Below, in pieces: positions 13,878-24,000 of a stretch of DNA of 48,506 nucleotides. This stretch comes from a virus. The notes beneath the pieces were generated by a model. That model saw nothing but the letters and a program-made list of their open reading frames with translations. It was not told the origin of the DNA and did not search any database. How positions within the stretch are numbered: position 1 is the stretch's first letter; each line of letters starts with the position of its first letter. The translations under genes were made by a program, and so were the position numbers. The stretch covers positions 1-48,506 of the IMG/VR virus record IMGVR_UViG_3300035670_000335. One strand, given 5' to 3'.

Positions 13878-15943
13878 TGGCAAACACAGACCAAAAGCTA
13901 GTTGTCTCCGAACTTGATTTTTCTGAAATCAAGGCTAATCTTAAAAATTTCCTTCGAGATCAGTCTGAATTTTCTGATTTCGACTTCGAAGCAGCAGGCA
14001 TTAATGTTCTTCTAGACATTCTAGCATATAACACTCACTACATGGCATTCTATAACAATATGATTGCCAATGAGATGTTTTTAGATACTGCAATTCTTCG
14101 AGACTCAGTAGTATCTCACGCTAAAATGCTCGGATATACTCCACGTTCCTCAGTTGCTGCTCGAGCAATGATCAATTTACAGATCATTCGTCCATCAGGA
14201 GACACGACTGCCTCTTTGACGCTTCCTAAATTTACAAAATTTCAGTCAACACCTATAGATGGCATCTCTTACACATTCGTTAACCTAGATGCTAGAACAG
14301 TTGACTATGATCCTACCTGTAATCGTTTCTGTTTTGATGATCTTTTCATCTATCAAGGTCAGCCACTGACCTATACGTTTACATACAATGCTACAAATAA
14401 TCCATCTCAATCATTCGAGCTACCAGATGCTGGAATTGATACAGGAACTTTGAGTGTAATCGTCCAAGAATCATCATCTAGCCTTCGTAGAGAAAGTTAT
14501 ACTCTTTCAACTGATGCAACTACTGTAACTTCGAACTCTGCAGTATACTATCTTGACGAAACTCAAAATGGAAAATATAAAATCTATTTTGGTGATGGGA
14601 TCATCGGCAAATCTTTGACAAATGGTAATCTTGTAATCGTAAGTTATATTCGCACCGAAGGTGCAGCTGCAAATAAATCAAATGCATTCACTTTGATTGA
14701 AACCGTTGGTGGATTTACCAACTCAATTGTATTTCCTATGAGTGCAGCATCAGGTGGTACGAGCCAAGAATCTATTTCGCAAATTCGCTTTACAGCACCA
14801 AAAGCCTATGTATCAAATGGTCGTGGTGTCACGAAAGACGATATTATTGCTATCGTGAATCGTAACTATCCATATTTCGAAGCTGTCAATGTTTGGGGTG
14901 GAGAAGAAAACGTTCCACCAGTTTATGGAAAGATTTTCATTGCTGCAAAACCCACTGCTGGATTTGAAATCACAGAGTCTGAGAAGTTGACAGTAATTAA
15001 TGATATCATCAAGCCAGTTTCTGTAGTAACAGTGATCCCAGAATTTGTTGATGTTGATTATAACTATCTAAACGTATTTGTTGATTTCTATTTTGATCCA
15101 ACAAAAACAAATCGATCTGCAGATTCTCTTCGCGCATTAGTTAGAAATGCAATCATCAACTTCAGAAATACTGATTTGAATAATTTCAATAGCAGATTTA
15201 AGATTTCTCGTTTGCTACGAAACATAGACGACTCTGAAGTCTCAATTTCTTACTCAGATGCAGTTGTAACAATAACTAAGAGATTAATACCTCAAGTTGG
15301 TGCTTCCAGAAATTACACACTAGATTTTGGCACCTCTATTTCTAGAGAAGATCCAAAGTATAGAATTTTCTCCACACCTGCTTTCAACAAGTTTGACGAC
15401 GAGGGAGTTCTTCGTGAGTGCTTCTTTGAAGAAACACCAGGAACTTCATCAGGTATTGAGGGGATTACAATCCTTGAAGCACCAAGTTCTTATGAGTCAA
15501 TTCCAACTATTTCTATCTCTGGTGATGGTGTTGGTGCAAACGCATATCCAATCGTAGTCAACGGTAGAGTGACTCAAATTGTCGTTGATGATCCTGGTGT
15601 CAATTATACCACTGCAACTGCTATCTTAATCTATGAAGATGAGGTAGACACTACAGCAAGATTTAGCGTATCTGTTCAAGGTAGATTTGGATCATTAAGA
15701 ACATACTTCTTTGACGATAATAATATCAAAACAGTGCTCGATCCAGAAGCAGGTTCAGTCGACTATCAACTCGGAAGAATAACTCTAAATCAATTTGATC
15801 CGTTTTCAATTAACGATCCATTGAAGATTATGAGATTTACAGCAAAACCTGCTACAAACAATTTTGAGTCAAGTAGAAACAAGATTATAACTTTAGATGA
15901 CAGTGATCCTACTTCTATTGTGATTAACGCAAGAACAATTTAA
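13877..15943 (+). CDS. gp6: gp6 baseplate wedge protein
   Basis: 688 residues (T4 gp6: 660). The N-terminus ELDFSEIKANLKNFLRDQSE then FEAAGINVLLDILAYNTHYM and ANEMFLDTAILRDSVVSHAK is the strongly conserved gp6/J-like start. The middle segment GRGVTKDDIIAIVNRNYPYFEAVNVWGGE and the following ferredoxin-like part are also typical. gp6 dimers form the inter-wedge ring that opens during baseplate rearrangement. Near residues 530-590 is an insertion of the GxGY type (SYESIPTISISGDGVGANAY, VVNGRVTQIVVDDPGVNYTT) that recurs in gp7, gp8 and the 967-residue protein. The start is the ATG overlapping the gp25 stop rather than the TTG 3 nt earlier. Confidence 0.93.
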   Translation: MANTDQKLVVSELDFSEIKANLKNFLRDQSEFSDFDFEAAGINVLLDILAYNTHYMAFYNNMIANEMFLDTAILRDSVVSHAKMLGYTPRSSVAARAMINLQIIRPSGDTTASLTLPKFTKFQSTPIDGISYTFVNLDARTVDYDPTCNRFCFDDLFIYQGQPLTYTFTYNATNNPSQSFELPDAGIDTGTLSVIVQESSSSLRRESYTLSTDATTVTSNSAVYYLDETQNGKYKIYFGDGIIGKSLTNGNLVIVSYIRTEGAAANKSNAFTLIETVGGFTNSIVFPMSAASGGTSQESISQIRFTAPKAYVSNGRGVTKDDIIAIVNRNYPYFEAVNVWGGEENVPPVYGKIFIAAKPTAGFEITESEKLTVINDIIKPVSVVTVIPEFVDVDYNYLNVFVDFYFDPTKTNRSADSLRALVRNAIINFRNTDLNNFNSRFKISRLLRNIDDSEVSISYSDAVVTITKRLIPQVGASRNYTLDFGTSISREDPKYRIFSTPAFNKFDDEGVLRECFFEETPGTSSGIEGITILEAPSSYESIPTISISGDGVGANAYPIVVNGRVTQIVVDDPGVNYTTATAILIYEDEVDTTARFSVSVQGRFGSLRTYFFDDNNIKTVLDPEAGSVDYQLGRITLNQFDPFSINDPLKIMRFTAKPATNNFESSRNKIITLDDSDPTSIVINARTI

Positions 15944-15947
15944 AAAT

Positions 15948-18900
15948 ATGTTTGCAAACAATAACATTTCAGTCATTGTTGAAGATCAATTACCTGAATT
16001 CATTCGGGCAGATCATCCCACTTTCGTAAATCTACTTAAAAAGTATTACGAATATCTTGAATCAGATGGCAAAACTATTAATGTTGCAAAACAGTTATAT
16101 GATTATATGGATGTTGACACAACTCGTCAAGATCTGATTCGTTATTTTAAATCTAAAATTATTCCAAATTTCCCTGAAGAATCTGAACTTTCTACAGAAA
16201 AAGTTTTAAAATCAGCTCGTGAGTTCTATTCTAAAAAAGGAACTCCTGATTCTTTCAAGTTTCTTTTCAGAACATTATATAATCAAGAAGTAGATGTTTA
16301 CTTCCCAAAACAAGATATTCTTCGCGCTTCAGATGGTAAGTGGAAACTTCCTCAAGCACTTCGATTATCGTTTGCTGACGTTCTCACGTTAGTTCCTGGT
16401 GGAAATGTAAACGTTTCTATTTCTACTGCCAACACAGTTGTTGCAAATGGAATCAATCTCGCTTCTGAAAATCTTTCTGTCAATACGAGCATTAGAATTG
16501 GTGAAGAAAAAAGAAAAATCACCAGTGTCAATGCATTAGGCGATTTTTTAACAGTAGAAATACCATTTGCAAGTACAGCAAATAATGCAAGCAATACTCA
16601 GATTTATGATAGTGCTCGTTTGTTTAGAGTTACTCCAAACGAATATGAAAATTTTGACGTAAATCTTCTTGAAAGAAAACAAGGAATCGGTGAAATATCT
16701 AGAACCACGTGTATTATTGAAAAGGCTGTCAAGTCTGTAGATAAAGACACTGGTCGCGAATTCGTTGAGTTATATGTATCAAATGTAACTCGATTGTTCG
16801 AAGCTGGTGAGAATTTGGTTGTTGCATATACTGATGAAAACGGACTTCAGCAAACTTTCAAATCAAAGATTATTTCTCTAATTTCAAATATCAGCTTGTT
16901 CCGAAATCGTTTGGGTGTGGTGCAAACAGGTCGCAAATACAAACCTGGCGATCCAGTAGTTATTTTTGGCGGATTAAATCCTGATTCTGATGAAGCTGTA
17001 AAGGCAGTTGCTACAGTTCAAAATGTTTCTACTGGTGGCATTGAATCAGTCTCTCTCACAAATCCTGGATATTTCTTTAGAGCAGATCCAAACTCTGAAG
17101 TTCGAATTTTCTCCGACTCTGGAATTGGTGCAAGTCTTCTAATATCAGCTATCTGGGAAGATGGTGGTGCTAATAGTGACACTTTCAATTTTAACACAGA
17201 TGCTCTCGTTTATAAACGTGACATTGTCTTGAATGATGAAGATGGTTTTGATTTTGACAACGTCACAACATTTGCAAATCAAATTTCAACAGTTGGAACA
17301 ACAACTACAACGGTAAATCTTGATTCAGTCACATATACACCAAGCAGCATAAATGATTATTATAAGTCATTTGTGATTAAAATTGTGGACGGAACTGGTG
17401 CTAATGGAGCTCCAAACTCTGCAGTAATCGCACAGTATTACGGTGCAAATCAAATCGCTGTTCTTTCTAGTGCCCTTGGAATTGCTCCTGATGTAACAAG
17501 TAACGTTTTGATTTATGCAAATGCGCAAACTGAGATTGGAAGAGCATTTGCATATGAAACAATCACTCTTGGTAAAATTAGACTTCTTGATCTAGAGGAT
17601 GGTGGATCATTCTTCGAACAGCCACCGACATTTGACGCAATTTCATTGCATGATACTGATTATTCTCTTGATGAAGATAGAATTCTAATTCCATCAGGTC
17701 AGTTTTCAAATTATAATCCATTAGCTTTGCCATTCCCAACTATTCGATTGAGCTCTTCAAATAACTCATATAGTTTAGCAAATGGATTTTATACTGGCAC
17801 ACGATTGTTCTTGGATGTAGGTCAAACAGAGCACTTTGCGGAAGTCGTAGATTATGTTGTAACAAATCCATTAACTTCTTCGAACGTTAAAACTCTATTT
17901 TTAGATAGAAAATTTGAAAATAACATCAATCCAACTAATATTAATAGATTTAATCTCCTATTAGATGTTCGTGCAAATGTTCGTGGGACTGGTCGCCTTG
18001 GAACAATTCTGGTCAAGAAAGGTGGTGACGGTTATAGCAGCGGTGATCAAATTGAATTTATTGGCACAGGATATGGAGCAAATGCTACATTGACTGTAGT
18101 CGGTGGTGAAATTACTGCTGTTACTCTAACTGAAAGAGGTGAAGGCTATTATGAATCTCCATCATTTAGAATTCTTGACTCTTCTGGTGCCCTCTCTGCT
18201 GGCGCAAACGTTGAATTAGAAATTTTAGGTTTAAGCGACGGTGAAGAGTTTGTTGCCGAAACCGATGATATTGGTCGAATTCAAAGTTTCAATATCATTA
18301 ATCGTGGATTCGACTATGCTGAAACTCCAACTGTTTCGCTAAAAATTGTTGACATCCTAACAGATACTCTTGCTCAAGGGACAATTGTTTTGGGCGGAGA
18401 TTCTGTGTGGCAGGGTGGAGCAACAAACGCTGGATCTACGTTCAATGGACTCGTTGATGAAATTTATAGATCAGACTCTACAAATACTGTAATCCGCGTT
18501 TTCAATTATAATGGCAGTATCAATACTGCCCAGCCATTGCAGATTAGCACTCTTTCTGGAAACATCTCTGTTAACGTTTCCACACAAAATACAAGCATTT
18601 CATTCAATGAAGTAAACCCAGCAGAGCCAAGAACATATCCACTTTTCTACGGAGACGGTCTTGCAAAAGCTAACGCAGAATTCCTCCGTGGATTGATCAA
18701 ATACGATGGCTTCTATTTGAATACAGATGGATTTATTTCTGCAGATAAAAAACTACAGGATGATAAGTATTATCATAACTATTCATATGAAATTCAGTCT
18801 TCTAAATCTCTTGATGAATATAAAGAAACCATCAAGAGAGTCGCGCACCCAGCAGGTATGCAGCTTCTATCCAGATTCTTGATTAGAGATGATCTAACTG

Positions 18901-19412
18901 AATTTGTGACTGTAAGCGCGAATATTGCTGTTACAAATACTAATCTTTCAACAAATATCAATACCAGCTTCTCGAGCAACGTTGTGTATGGTAATAGCTC
19001 CAACTTTGCAACCACAGCAAATGTTGGTGATATTATCGTAATAAATACTACTGAAACTGCTCGAAACAAGCAATATTCAAGAGTCATCACTTATGTTGAT
19101 GGCGCTAATGATATACTCTGGCTAGAAAGTCCGATCGGTGGATTGGGTGATGGAAGATTTGCAATTACTGCAAACAATGCAGATGTAATTTTCTTCGCCA
19201 ATACAGACGCTATAACGCAAAGTTTGGAATTTGAAAGTAATGACGTTATTCAGTTCTCAATCGGTGGAAACACATATACTCGATACATTGATAATATTAG
19301 TGGTAATGTAGTAACATTGAATGCAAGCGTTGATGCAACAGGAAATGTATTGTACAAGAAACTTCCAACGTATAATGTCGTCGACTATAAGATAATTACA
19401 TTTAACGGATAA
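15948..19412 (+). CDS. gp7: gp7-like baseplate wedge initiator
   Basis: 1154 residues (T4 gp7: 1032). The N-terminus EDQLPEFIRADHPTFVNLLK with KKYYEYLE, and later AREFYSKKGTPDSFKFLFRT and KQDILRASDGKW, is the conserved opening of gp7-type wedge proteins in environmental T4-like phages. It is followed by a mosaic of beta modules: VNVSISTANTVVANG...RIGEEKRKI (about residues 154-205), a GxGY-like module (about 325-400), another at about 685-760 (KKGGDGYSSGDQIEFIGTGY), and a third-type module near the end (NVVYGNSSNFATTANVGDII). Near residue 965 a helical segment (LDEYKETIKRVAHPAGMQLL) returns. gp7 bridges gp10, gp8 and gp6 in the T4 wedge. Order between gp6 and gp8 agrees. Direct similarity to T4 gp7 is not obvious to me. 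Confidence 0.75.
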   Translation: MFANNNISVIVEDQLPEFIRADHPTFVNLLKKYYEYLESDGKTINVAKQLYDYMDVDTTRQDLIRYFKSKIIPNFPEESELSTEKVLKSAREFYSKKGTPDSFKFLFRTLYNQEVDVYFPKQDILRASDGKWKLPQALRLSFADVLTLVPGGNVNVSISTANTVVANGINLASENLSVNTSIRIGEEKRKITSVNALGDFLTVEIPFASTANNASNTQIYDSARLFRVTPNEYENFDVNLLERKQGIGEISRTTCIIEKAVKSVDKDTGREFVELYVSNVTRLFEAGENLVVAYTDENGLQQTFKSKIISLISNISLFRNRLGVVQTGRKYKPGDPVVIFGGLNPDSDEAVKAVATVQNVSTGGIESVSLTNPGYFFRADPNSEVRIFSDSGIGASLLISAIWEDGGANSDTFNFNTDALVYKRDIVLNDEDGFDFDNVTTFANQISTVGTTTTTVNLDSVTYTPSSINDYYKSFVIKIVDGTGANGAPNSAVIAQYYGANQIAVLSSALGIAPDVTSNVLIYANAQTEIGRAFAYETITLGKIRLLDLEDGGSFFEQPPTFDAISLHDTDYSLDEDRILIPSGQFSNYNPLALPFPTIRLSSSNNSYSLANGFYTGTRLFLDVGQTEHFAEVVDYVVTNPLTSSNVKTLFLDRKFENNINPTNINRFNLLLDVRANVRGTGRLGTILVKKGGDGYSSGDQIEFIGTGYGANATLTVVGGEITAVTLTERGEGYYESPSFRILDSSGALSAGANVELEILGLSDGEEFVAETDDIGRIQSFNIINRGFDYAETPTVSLKIVDILTDTLAQGTIVLGGDSVWQGGATNAGSTFNGLVDEIYRSDSTNTVIRVFNYNGSINTAQPLQISTLSGNISVNVSTQNTSISFNEVNPAEPRTYPLFYGDGLAKANAEFLRGLIKYDGFYLNTDGFISADKKLQDDKYYHNYSYEIQSSKSLDEYKETIKRVAHPAGMQLLSRFLIRDDLTEFVTVSANIAVTNTNLSTNINTSFSSNVVYGNSSNFATTANVGDIIVINTTETARNKQYSRVITYVDGANDILWLESPIGGLGDGRFAITANNADVIFFANTDAITQSLEFESNDVIQFSIGGNTYTRYIDNISGNVVTLNASVDATGNVLYKKLPTYNVVDYKIITFNG

Positions 19413-19415
19413 AAA

Positions 19416-21041
19416 ATGGAAAACATAGTAACCAAAGATTTTGGAATCACAAACGCTAAAAATTTCGAAAGCATGATTTCTTTTCCGTTAGCAAACGTGT
19501 ATGTCATGCTCGGAAGATCTCTGGAGTGGGCAAATACTCAAAATACTGCACTACTAGATGATGTAGAGATCGAAAAGCCATATGACACAACTCAATACAA
19601 ATTTAAAACATTTAAAGACGGAATAATCTTAAAAAGAATTACTGGTAACGACGTTCAACCTGTGGTTCCAAGAGTCGACTGGCAGCAAAACGAAATTTAT
19701 GTAGCATACGATCAAACTGCAAATCTATACGTCAAAACAACAGAAACTCAAGTTTCAAATGGAACAGTCAATGTAAGCCTTGCGCTCGCAAACACTGTTG
19801 TTGCAAATGGGTTTTTCTTCACCAATTCTTCCCCAACTGTAATCGTTGGAGACTTTATTCGAATTGGAGAGGAAATAAAAGAAGTTGTCACAGTAAATAC
19901 AACTGGCGATTTCTTGACAGTCAATTCAAACTTCACCAGTTCTTATACCAACGCGAACGTTTTTGAGTTGTTTTTCTCGACTGTACAGTATTCGAATAAG
20001 TTTTATGTAAGAAATACAGAAGATCAAGTTTTTAAATGCTTGTTCAATAACGAAGGCGCAACATCGACGATTATGCCTGAAATTTCTATCGACGGGCAAC
20101 TACCAGAAAATCCTTTTGTGGAAACTGCTGATGGATATAAGTGGAAATATATGTACACCATACCGTCAGGATTGAAGAACAAATTCTTTAGTGACAAATA
20201 CATGCCTGTCATTCAGGAAAACATCGTTCTTGATAATGCTGTAGATGGAAGAATTGACATTGTAGAAATTATAAGTGGTGGCTCTGGATACTATGATGGA
20301 AGTACTGTGAATAATTATGCAGTGGTTGATGTTACTGGTGATGGACGAGAAGCCAGCTTCACAGTAGATGTTTTAAATGGTGAAATTGTTGAGGTTAATA
20401 TTCTAGATGGTGGACAAAATTACACTGAAGCCACAATTACTCTGGATGATCCACTTCAACAGATTATCGGAACTGATGCAGTCTTAAGAGCAGTCATCAG
20501 TCCTCAATATGGACATGGAGCTGACTCTGTTCGAGAACTTGGTGCATCGAATCAAATGATCAGTGTTGACTTCCAAGACGATGTCGATGGAAATTATCCA
20601 GTTACCAGTGATGGAACGGATGACTTCAGACAAATTTGTATTGTGAAGGATCCACGATTAGCGAATGGAGCCTTTGCGACAGCCTCTGTTTACCCAATGA
20701 CTACTAAGATTTTCACCTCTGATCCTCCTGTCAACTATAGTCATGATGAGTATGTTTATGTGGGAGCGGATTTCGATAATGCTGTGTTTACAGCAAGAGT
20801 TGTACATTTCGACGATAATCAAAATCTTCTTTATGTGAATAATCTGGCAGGAAATGTCGACGCGATTTTGACTGAAACCATCTATCAAAAAGACGCACCA
20901 TCTGTTTTTGCTAAAGTCTTCGCAGTCGAAGAACCAGATATAAATATCTTAACGGGAGAAATCCTTTACATTAAGAATAGAGAAAAAATTATTCGCTCTC
21001 TAGATCAGACCGAAACTGTTAAACTAGTAATAGAATTCTAA
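19416..21041 (+). CDS. gp8: gp8 baseplate wedge protein
   Basis: 541 residues, well above T4 gp8 (334). The beginning VYVMLGRSLEWANTQNTALL matches T4 ITFGRSEPW; PRVDWQQNEIYVAYDQ matches T4 RRDW; FVETADGYKWKYMYTIPSGL matches T4 EPGDGYVWEYLFEIP; and ILYIKNREKIIRSLDQTETV at the end matches T4 MENRPPIIMAMDQTEEI. The extra length is explained by inserted modules: VNVSLALANTVVANG...RIGEE (about residues 118-185) and a GSGY module (about 281-360, SGGSGYYDGSTVNN, VEVNILDGGQNYTE). gp8 is a wedge dimer that contacts gp10 and gp7. The gene starts 3 nt after the gp7 stop. Confidence 0.9.
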   Translation: MENIVTKDFGITNAKNFESMISFPLANVYVMLGRSLEWANTQNTALLDDVEIEKPYDTTQYKFKTFKDGIILKRITGNDVQPVVPRVDWQQNEIYVAYDQTANLYVKTTETQVSNGTVNVSLALANTVVANGFFFTNSSPTVIVGDFIRIGEEIKEVVTVNTTGDFLTVNSNFTSSYTNANVFELFFSTVQYSNKFYVRNTEDQVFKCLFNNEGATSTIMPEISIDGQLPENPFVETADGYKWKYMYTIPSGLKNKFFSDKYMPVIQENIVLDNAVDGRIDIVEIISGGSGYYDGSTVNNYAVVDVTGDGREASFTVDVLNGEIVEVNILDGGQNYTEATITLDDPLQQIIGTDAVLRAVISPQYGHGADSVRELGASNQMISVDFQDDVDGNYPVTSDGTDDFRQICIVKDPRLANGAFATASVYPMTTKIFTSDPPVNYSHDEYVYVGADFDNAVFTARVVHFDDNQNLLYVNNLAGNVDAILTETIYQKDAPSVFAKVFAVEEPDINILTGEILYIKNREKIIRSLDQTETVKLVIEF

Positions 21042-21052
21042 AGGTAAGTTAA

Positions 21053-24000
21053 ATGGCAGATTTTAATGCAGAACCATATTGGGACGATTTTGAGGCGACA
21101 AATGGTGCGCGCGAACGAAACTATATGCGAATTCTATTTCGCCCTTCTTATGCAGTTCAGGCGCGTGAACTAACTCAAATTCAATCGATTCTTCAGAATC
21201 AGATTAAACAATTTGGCGATCATATCTTCCAAGATGGCTCCCCTGTTATTGGTGGTCATTTAACGCTAGACACTTCAATCAATTATGTTCGATTGAATGC
21301 TCAATTTGGTGGTTCGGATATCGACTTGGATGACTTCTTAGGTCTTACAGTCTTCAATACAGGTTCTCCTAAAGTTCGTGCAAAGGTCATTCAAACCTTT
21401 TCATCCTCAACTGATCGCATTCTTCTTGTAAAATATCTTCGCGGTAGTGGCTTTACTGCTGGACAAACCATTTCTACTGCTGGTGGTGCTCAAGCCACTA
21501 TTGCCTCTGTAGATTTCTCAGGAACGGGTTCAGTAGTTTCTATCAACGACGGTGTTTTCTACGCTGATGGATTCTTTGTAACAGTTCTTCCACAAACAAT
21601 CGTTCTTGATGCATTTAGCTCTACGCCAACTTTCAGAATCGGTCTAGAAATTGACGAAGAAATTATCACTGAATCAATTGATAATGCTCTCTTGGATCCA
21701 GCACAGCTCTCATTTAACTATCAAGCTCCAGGCGCTCATAGATATCAATTTGCGCTTAACTTGGCAAAAAGAACATTAGATTCTGTTGACGATCGTCGTT
21801 TCTTTGAACTGCTTCGCGTTGAAAACGGTGTAATTACTAAGCAAGTCAGTTATCCAATTTATTCTGAACTTGAAAAGACTCTAGCTCGTCGTACATACGA
21901 CGAATCAGGAAACTATGTTGTAAAACCATTCCGTATTAATCTTTCTGCAAATACTCCAGTTGGATTATCAGAAAATACAAATACCTTTATTGTTAATGTT
22001 GAGCCAGGAAAGGCATACGTTAAGGGATTTGAGTTTGAAACAATTGGTACAACAAGAATCTCAGCCCCACGAGCCAGAACAACAAAGTTCAGCAAAGATT
22101 ATGACCTTTCTGTATACTATGGAAATAGAATTCAGTTGACCGATGTACTGGGGAATACTTCTGGTATCGTATATCAAGGAGAACTGCAAGAAGTCGATAT
22201 TCACTGCGTTCCAACTGATGGTGTAAAGCTAACTGGAAACTCATGCTGCTACTATGCAACTCGAGTCGGAACAGCTAAAATACGAAACTTTGATCGCGCA
22301 GGTTCTGCGAATGTATTTTTCAGTTATCTAACAGACGTAGACTTCACTCCAATCATTACAACTGTTGCAGGAAATTCTACCAATCTAAATTCTGTCAACT
22401 TGGCTTCTAATTTCTCTGATGTAAATGGCGCATACGTTGGCGGTACAGTCACTCTTGTAAATACAACAGGTGGCACAGGAAACTCTGCAACTATTATCAA
22501 TTATGATGGAAGTTCAAAAATTGCCGTTGTTGATAGAAATTTCTCAACTACAGTTGTGGGTGGAGATCCAATTACACTCTCCATGCCACTTGCTACAGCT
22601 GAATCATTCTTGATTGCAAACACGACTTCGTATACTTCATCTAACCTGCAAGCTAATGTTGCTGCTACAAGTAGAGACGCTCTAGGCAATACTACCATTG
22701 AAGATAGCAGCTTCGACAGAAACTTGTTCTCTTTGCCAAACTTCTACATTAAGTATGATAGTGATGACAATGTTGAATTGTACAGAAGATTCCCAGCACT
22801 CAATCAAAGTTTCGCTGGTAATGGTGCATTGACTGTAACTCTCACAGGATCTGACACTTATGATTTTGGTACTGATGGAAGTTTGATTTCAAATGCAGAT
22901 GTTTCTGAAAACATCATTGTAGTCGCTAGATCTGGGGCAAATGTTGGTCAGATTATTGATCTAACTACTGGTGGCAGAAGTGTCTTCAGAACAAACCCAC
23001 AGTCAATTACAATCTACACAAATAGCGGATCAGGCGCATCCTTTACTGGTGACGTTTTTGTAACAACGAAGCTATCAAACGCTGAAACTGTAAGAAAATC
23101 AAAAACATTGATTGAAGCAAATACAGAACTAACTGTTTCTGATACTCTTGGTTCTGCAACAAGTGTTTCTGGATATGATGAAGTTAAGATTAATACTTCA
23201 AATGGTATTGCATGGTTTACGAGCTCAAATGTAATTAGCTATATTCCAGAAGAACCCCATTCATTGTTTATCTCTGATGTTGTACAAATTAAGAAGGTGT
23301 ATGACTCTGGTAATTTGAGTTTTGCACCAAATACCACAAATATGACAGACATCACTGATCGCTATTCATTTAATAGCGGTCAAAACGATAGCTACTACGA
23401 TCATGCCTCTATTTCTCTCAAAGTTGGTGCTCAACCACCTGCAGGTCAGACTGCAGTTCTGTTTGATTACTTTATCACAGACTCTGCAGTAGGCTATGTT
23501 TCTGGCAAATCATATGGACAAACACTCTATGATACAGAGCAAATTCCAATCTACAAGAGTCAAAATGGTCGACTTTTCTATCTAAGAGATTGTATTGATC
23601 TTCGACCAATTAGAGTTTCTGGAACAACAGTAAATCCTTTCAAAGAAATTACATTGACGACAAAAGTTAATGTTTCTTCTGGTGGTGTAACTGTAACTGG
23701 AAATACACCTCTTGTTCCTCCGCTTACTACTGGAACTGTGATTAAAATTGGCAATGATTACCGTAAAGTTGTATCAGTTATTAATACTGTAGCTGTCAAT
23801 GTCTCTACTGCCTTCACAGCTTCTTCAACGCTAGGTGATATCAAGATCATTGAACAAAATTATGACTTTACAGACTCGATTACACAAAGACCAACTGACT
23901 CAATGGAGTTGGATTATGAATACTATTTGCCTAGAGTCGATAAAGTTGTAGTCACAAAAGATAAAGAATTTAAGATTTTGACAGGTGTGCCTTCTCTTGC

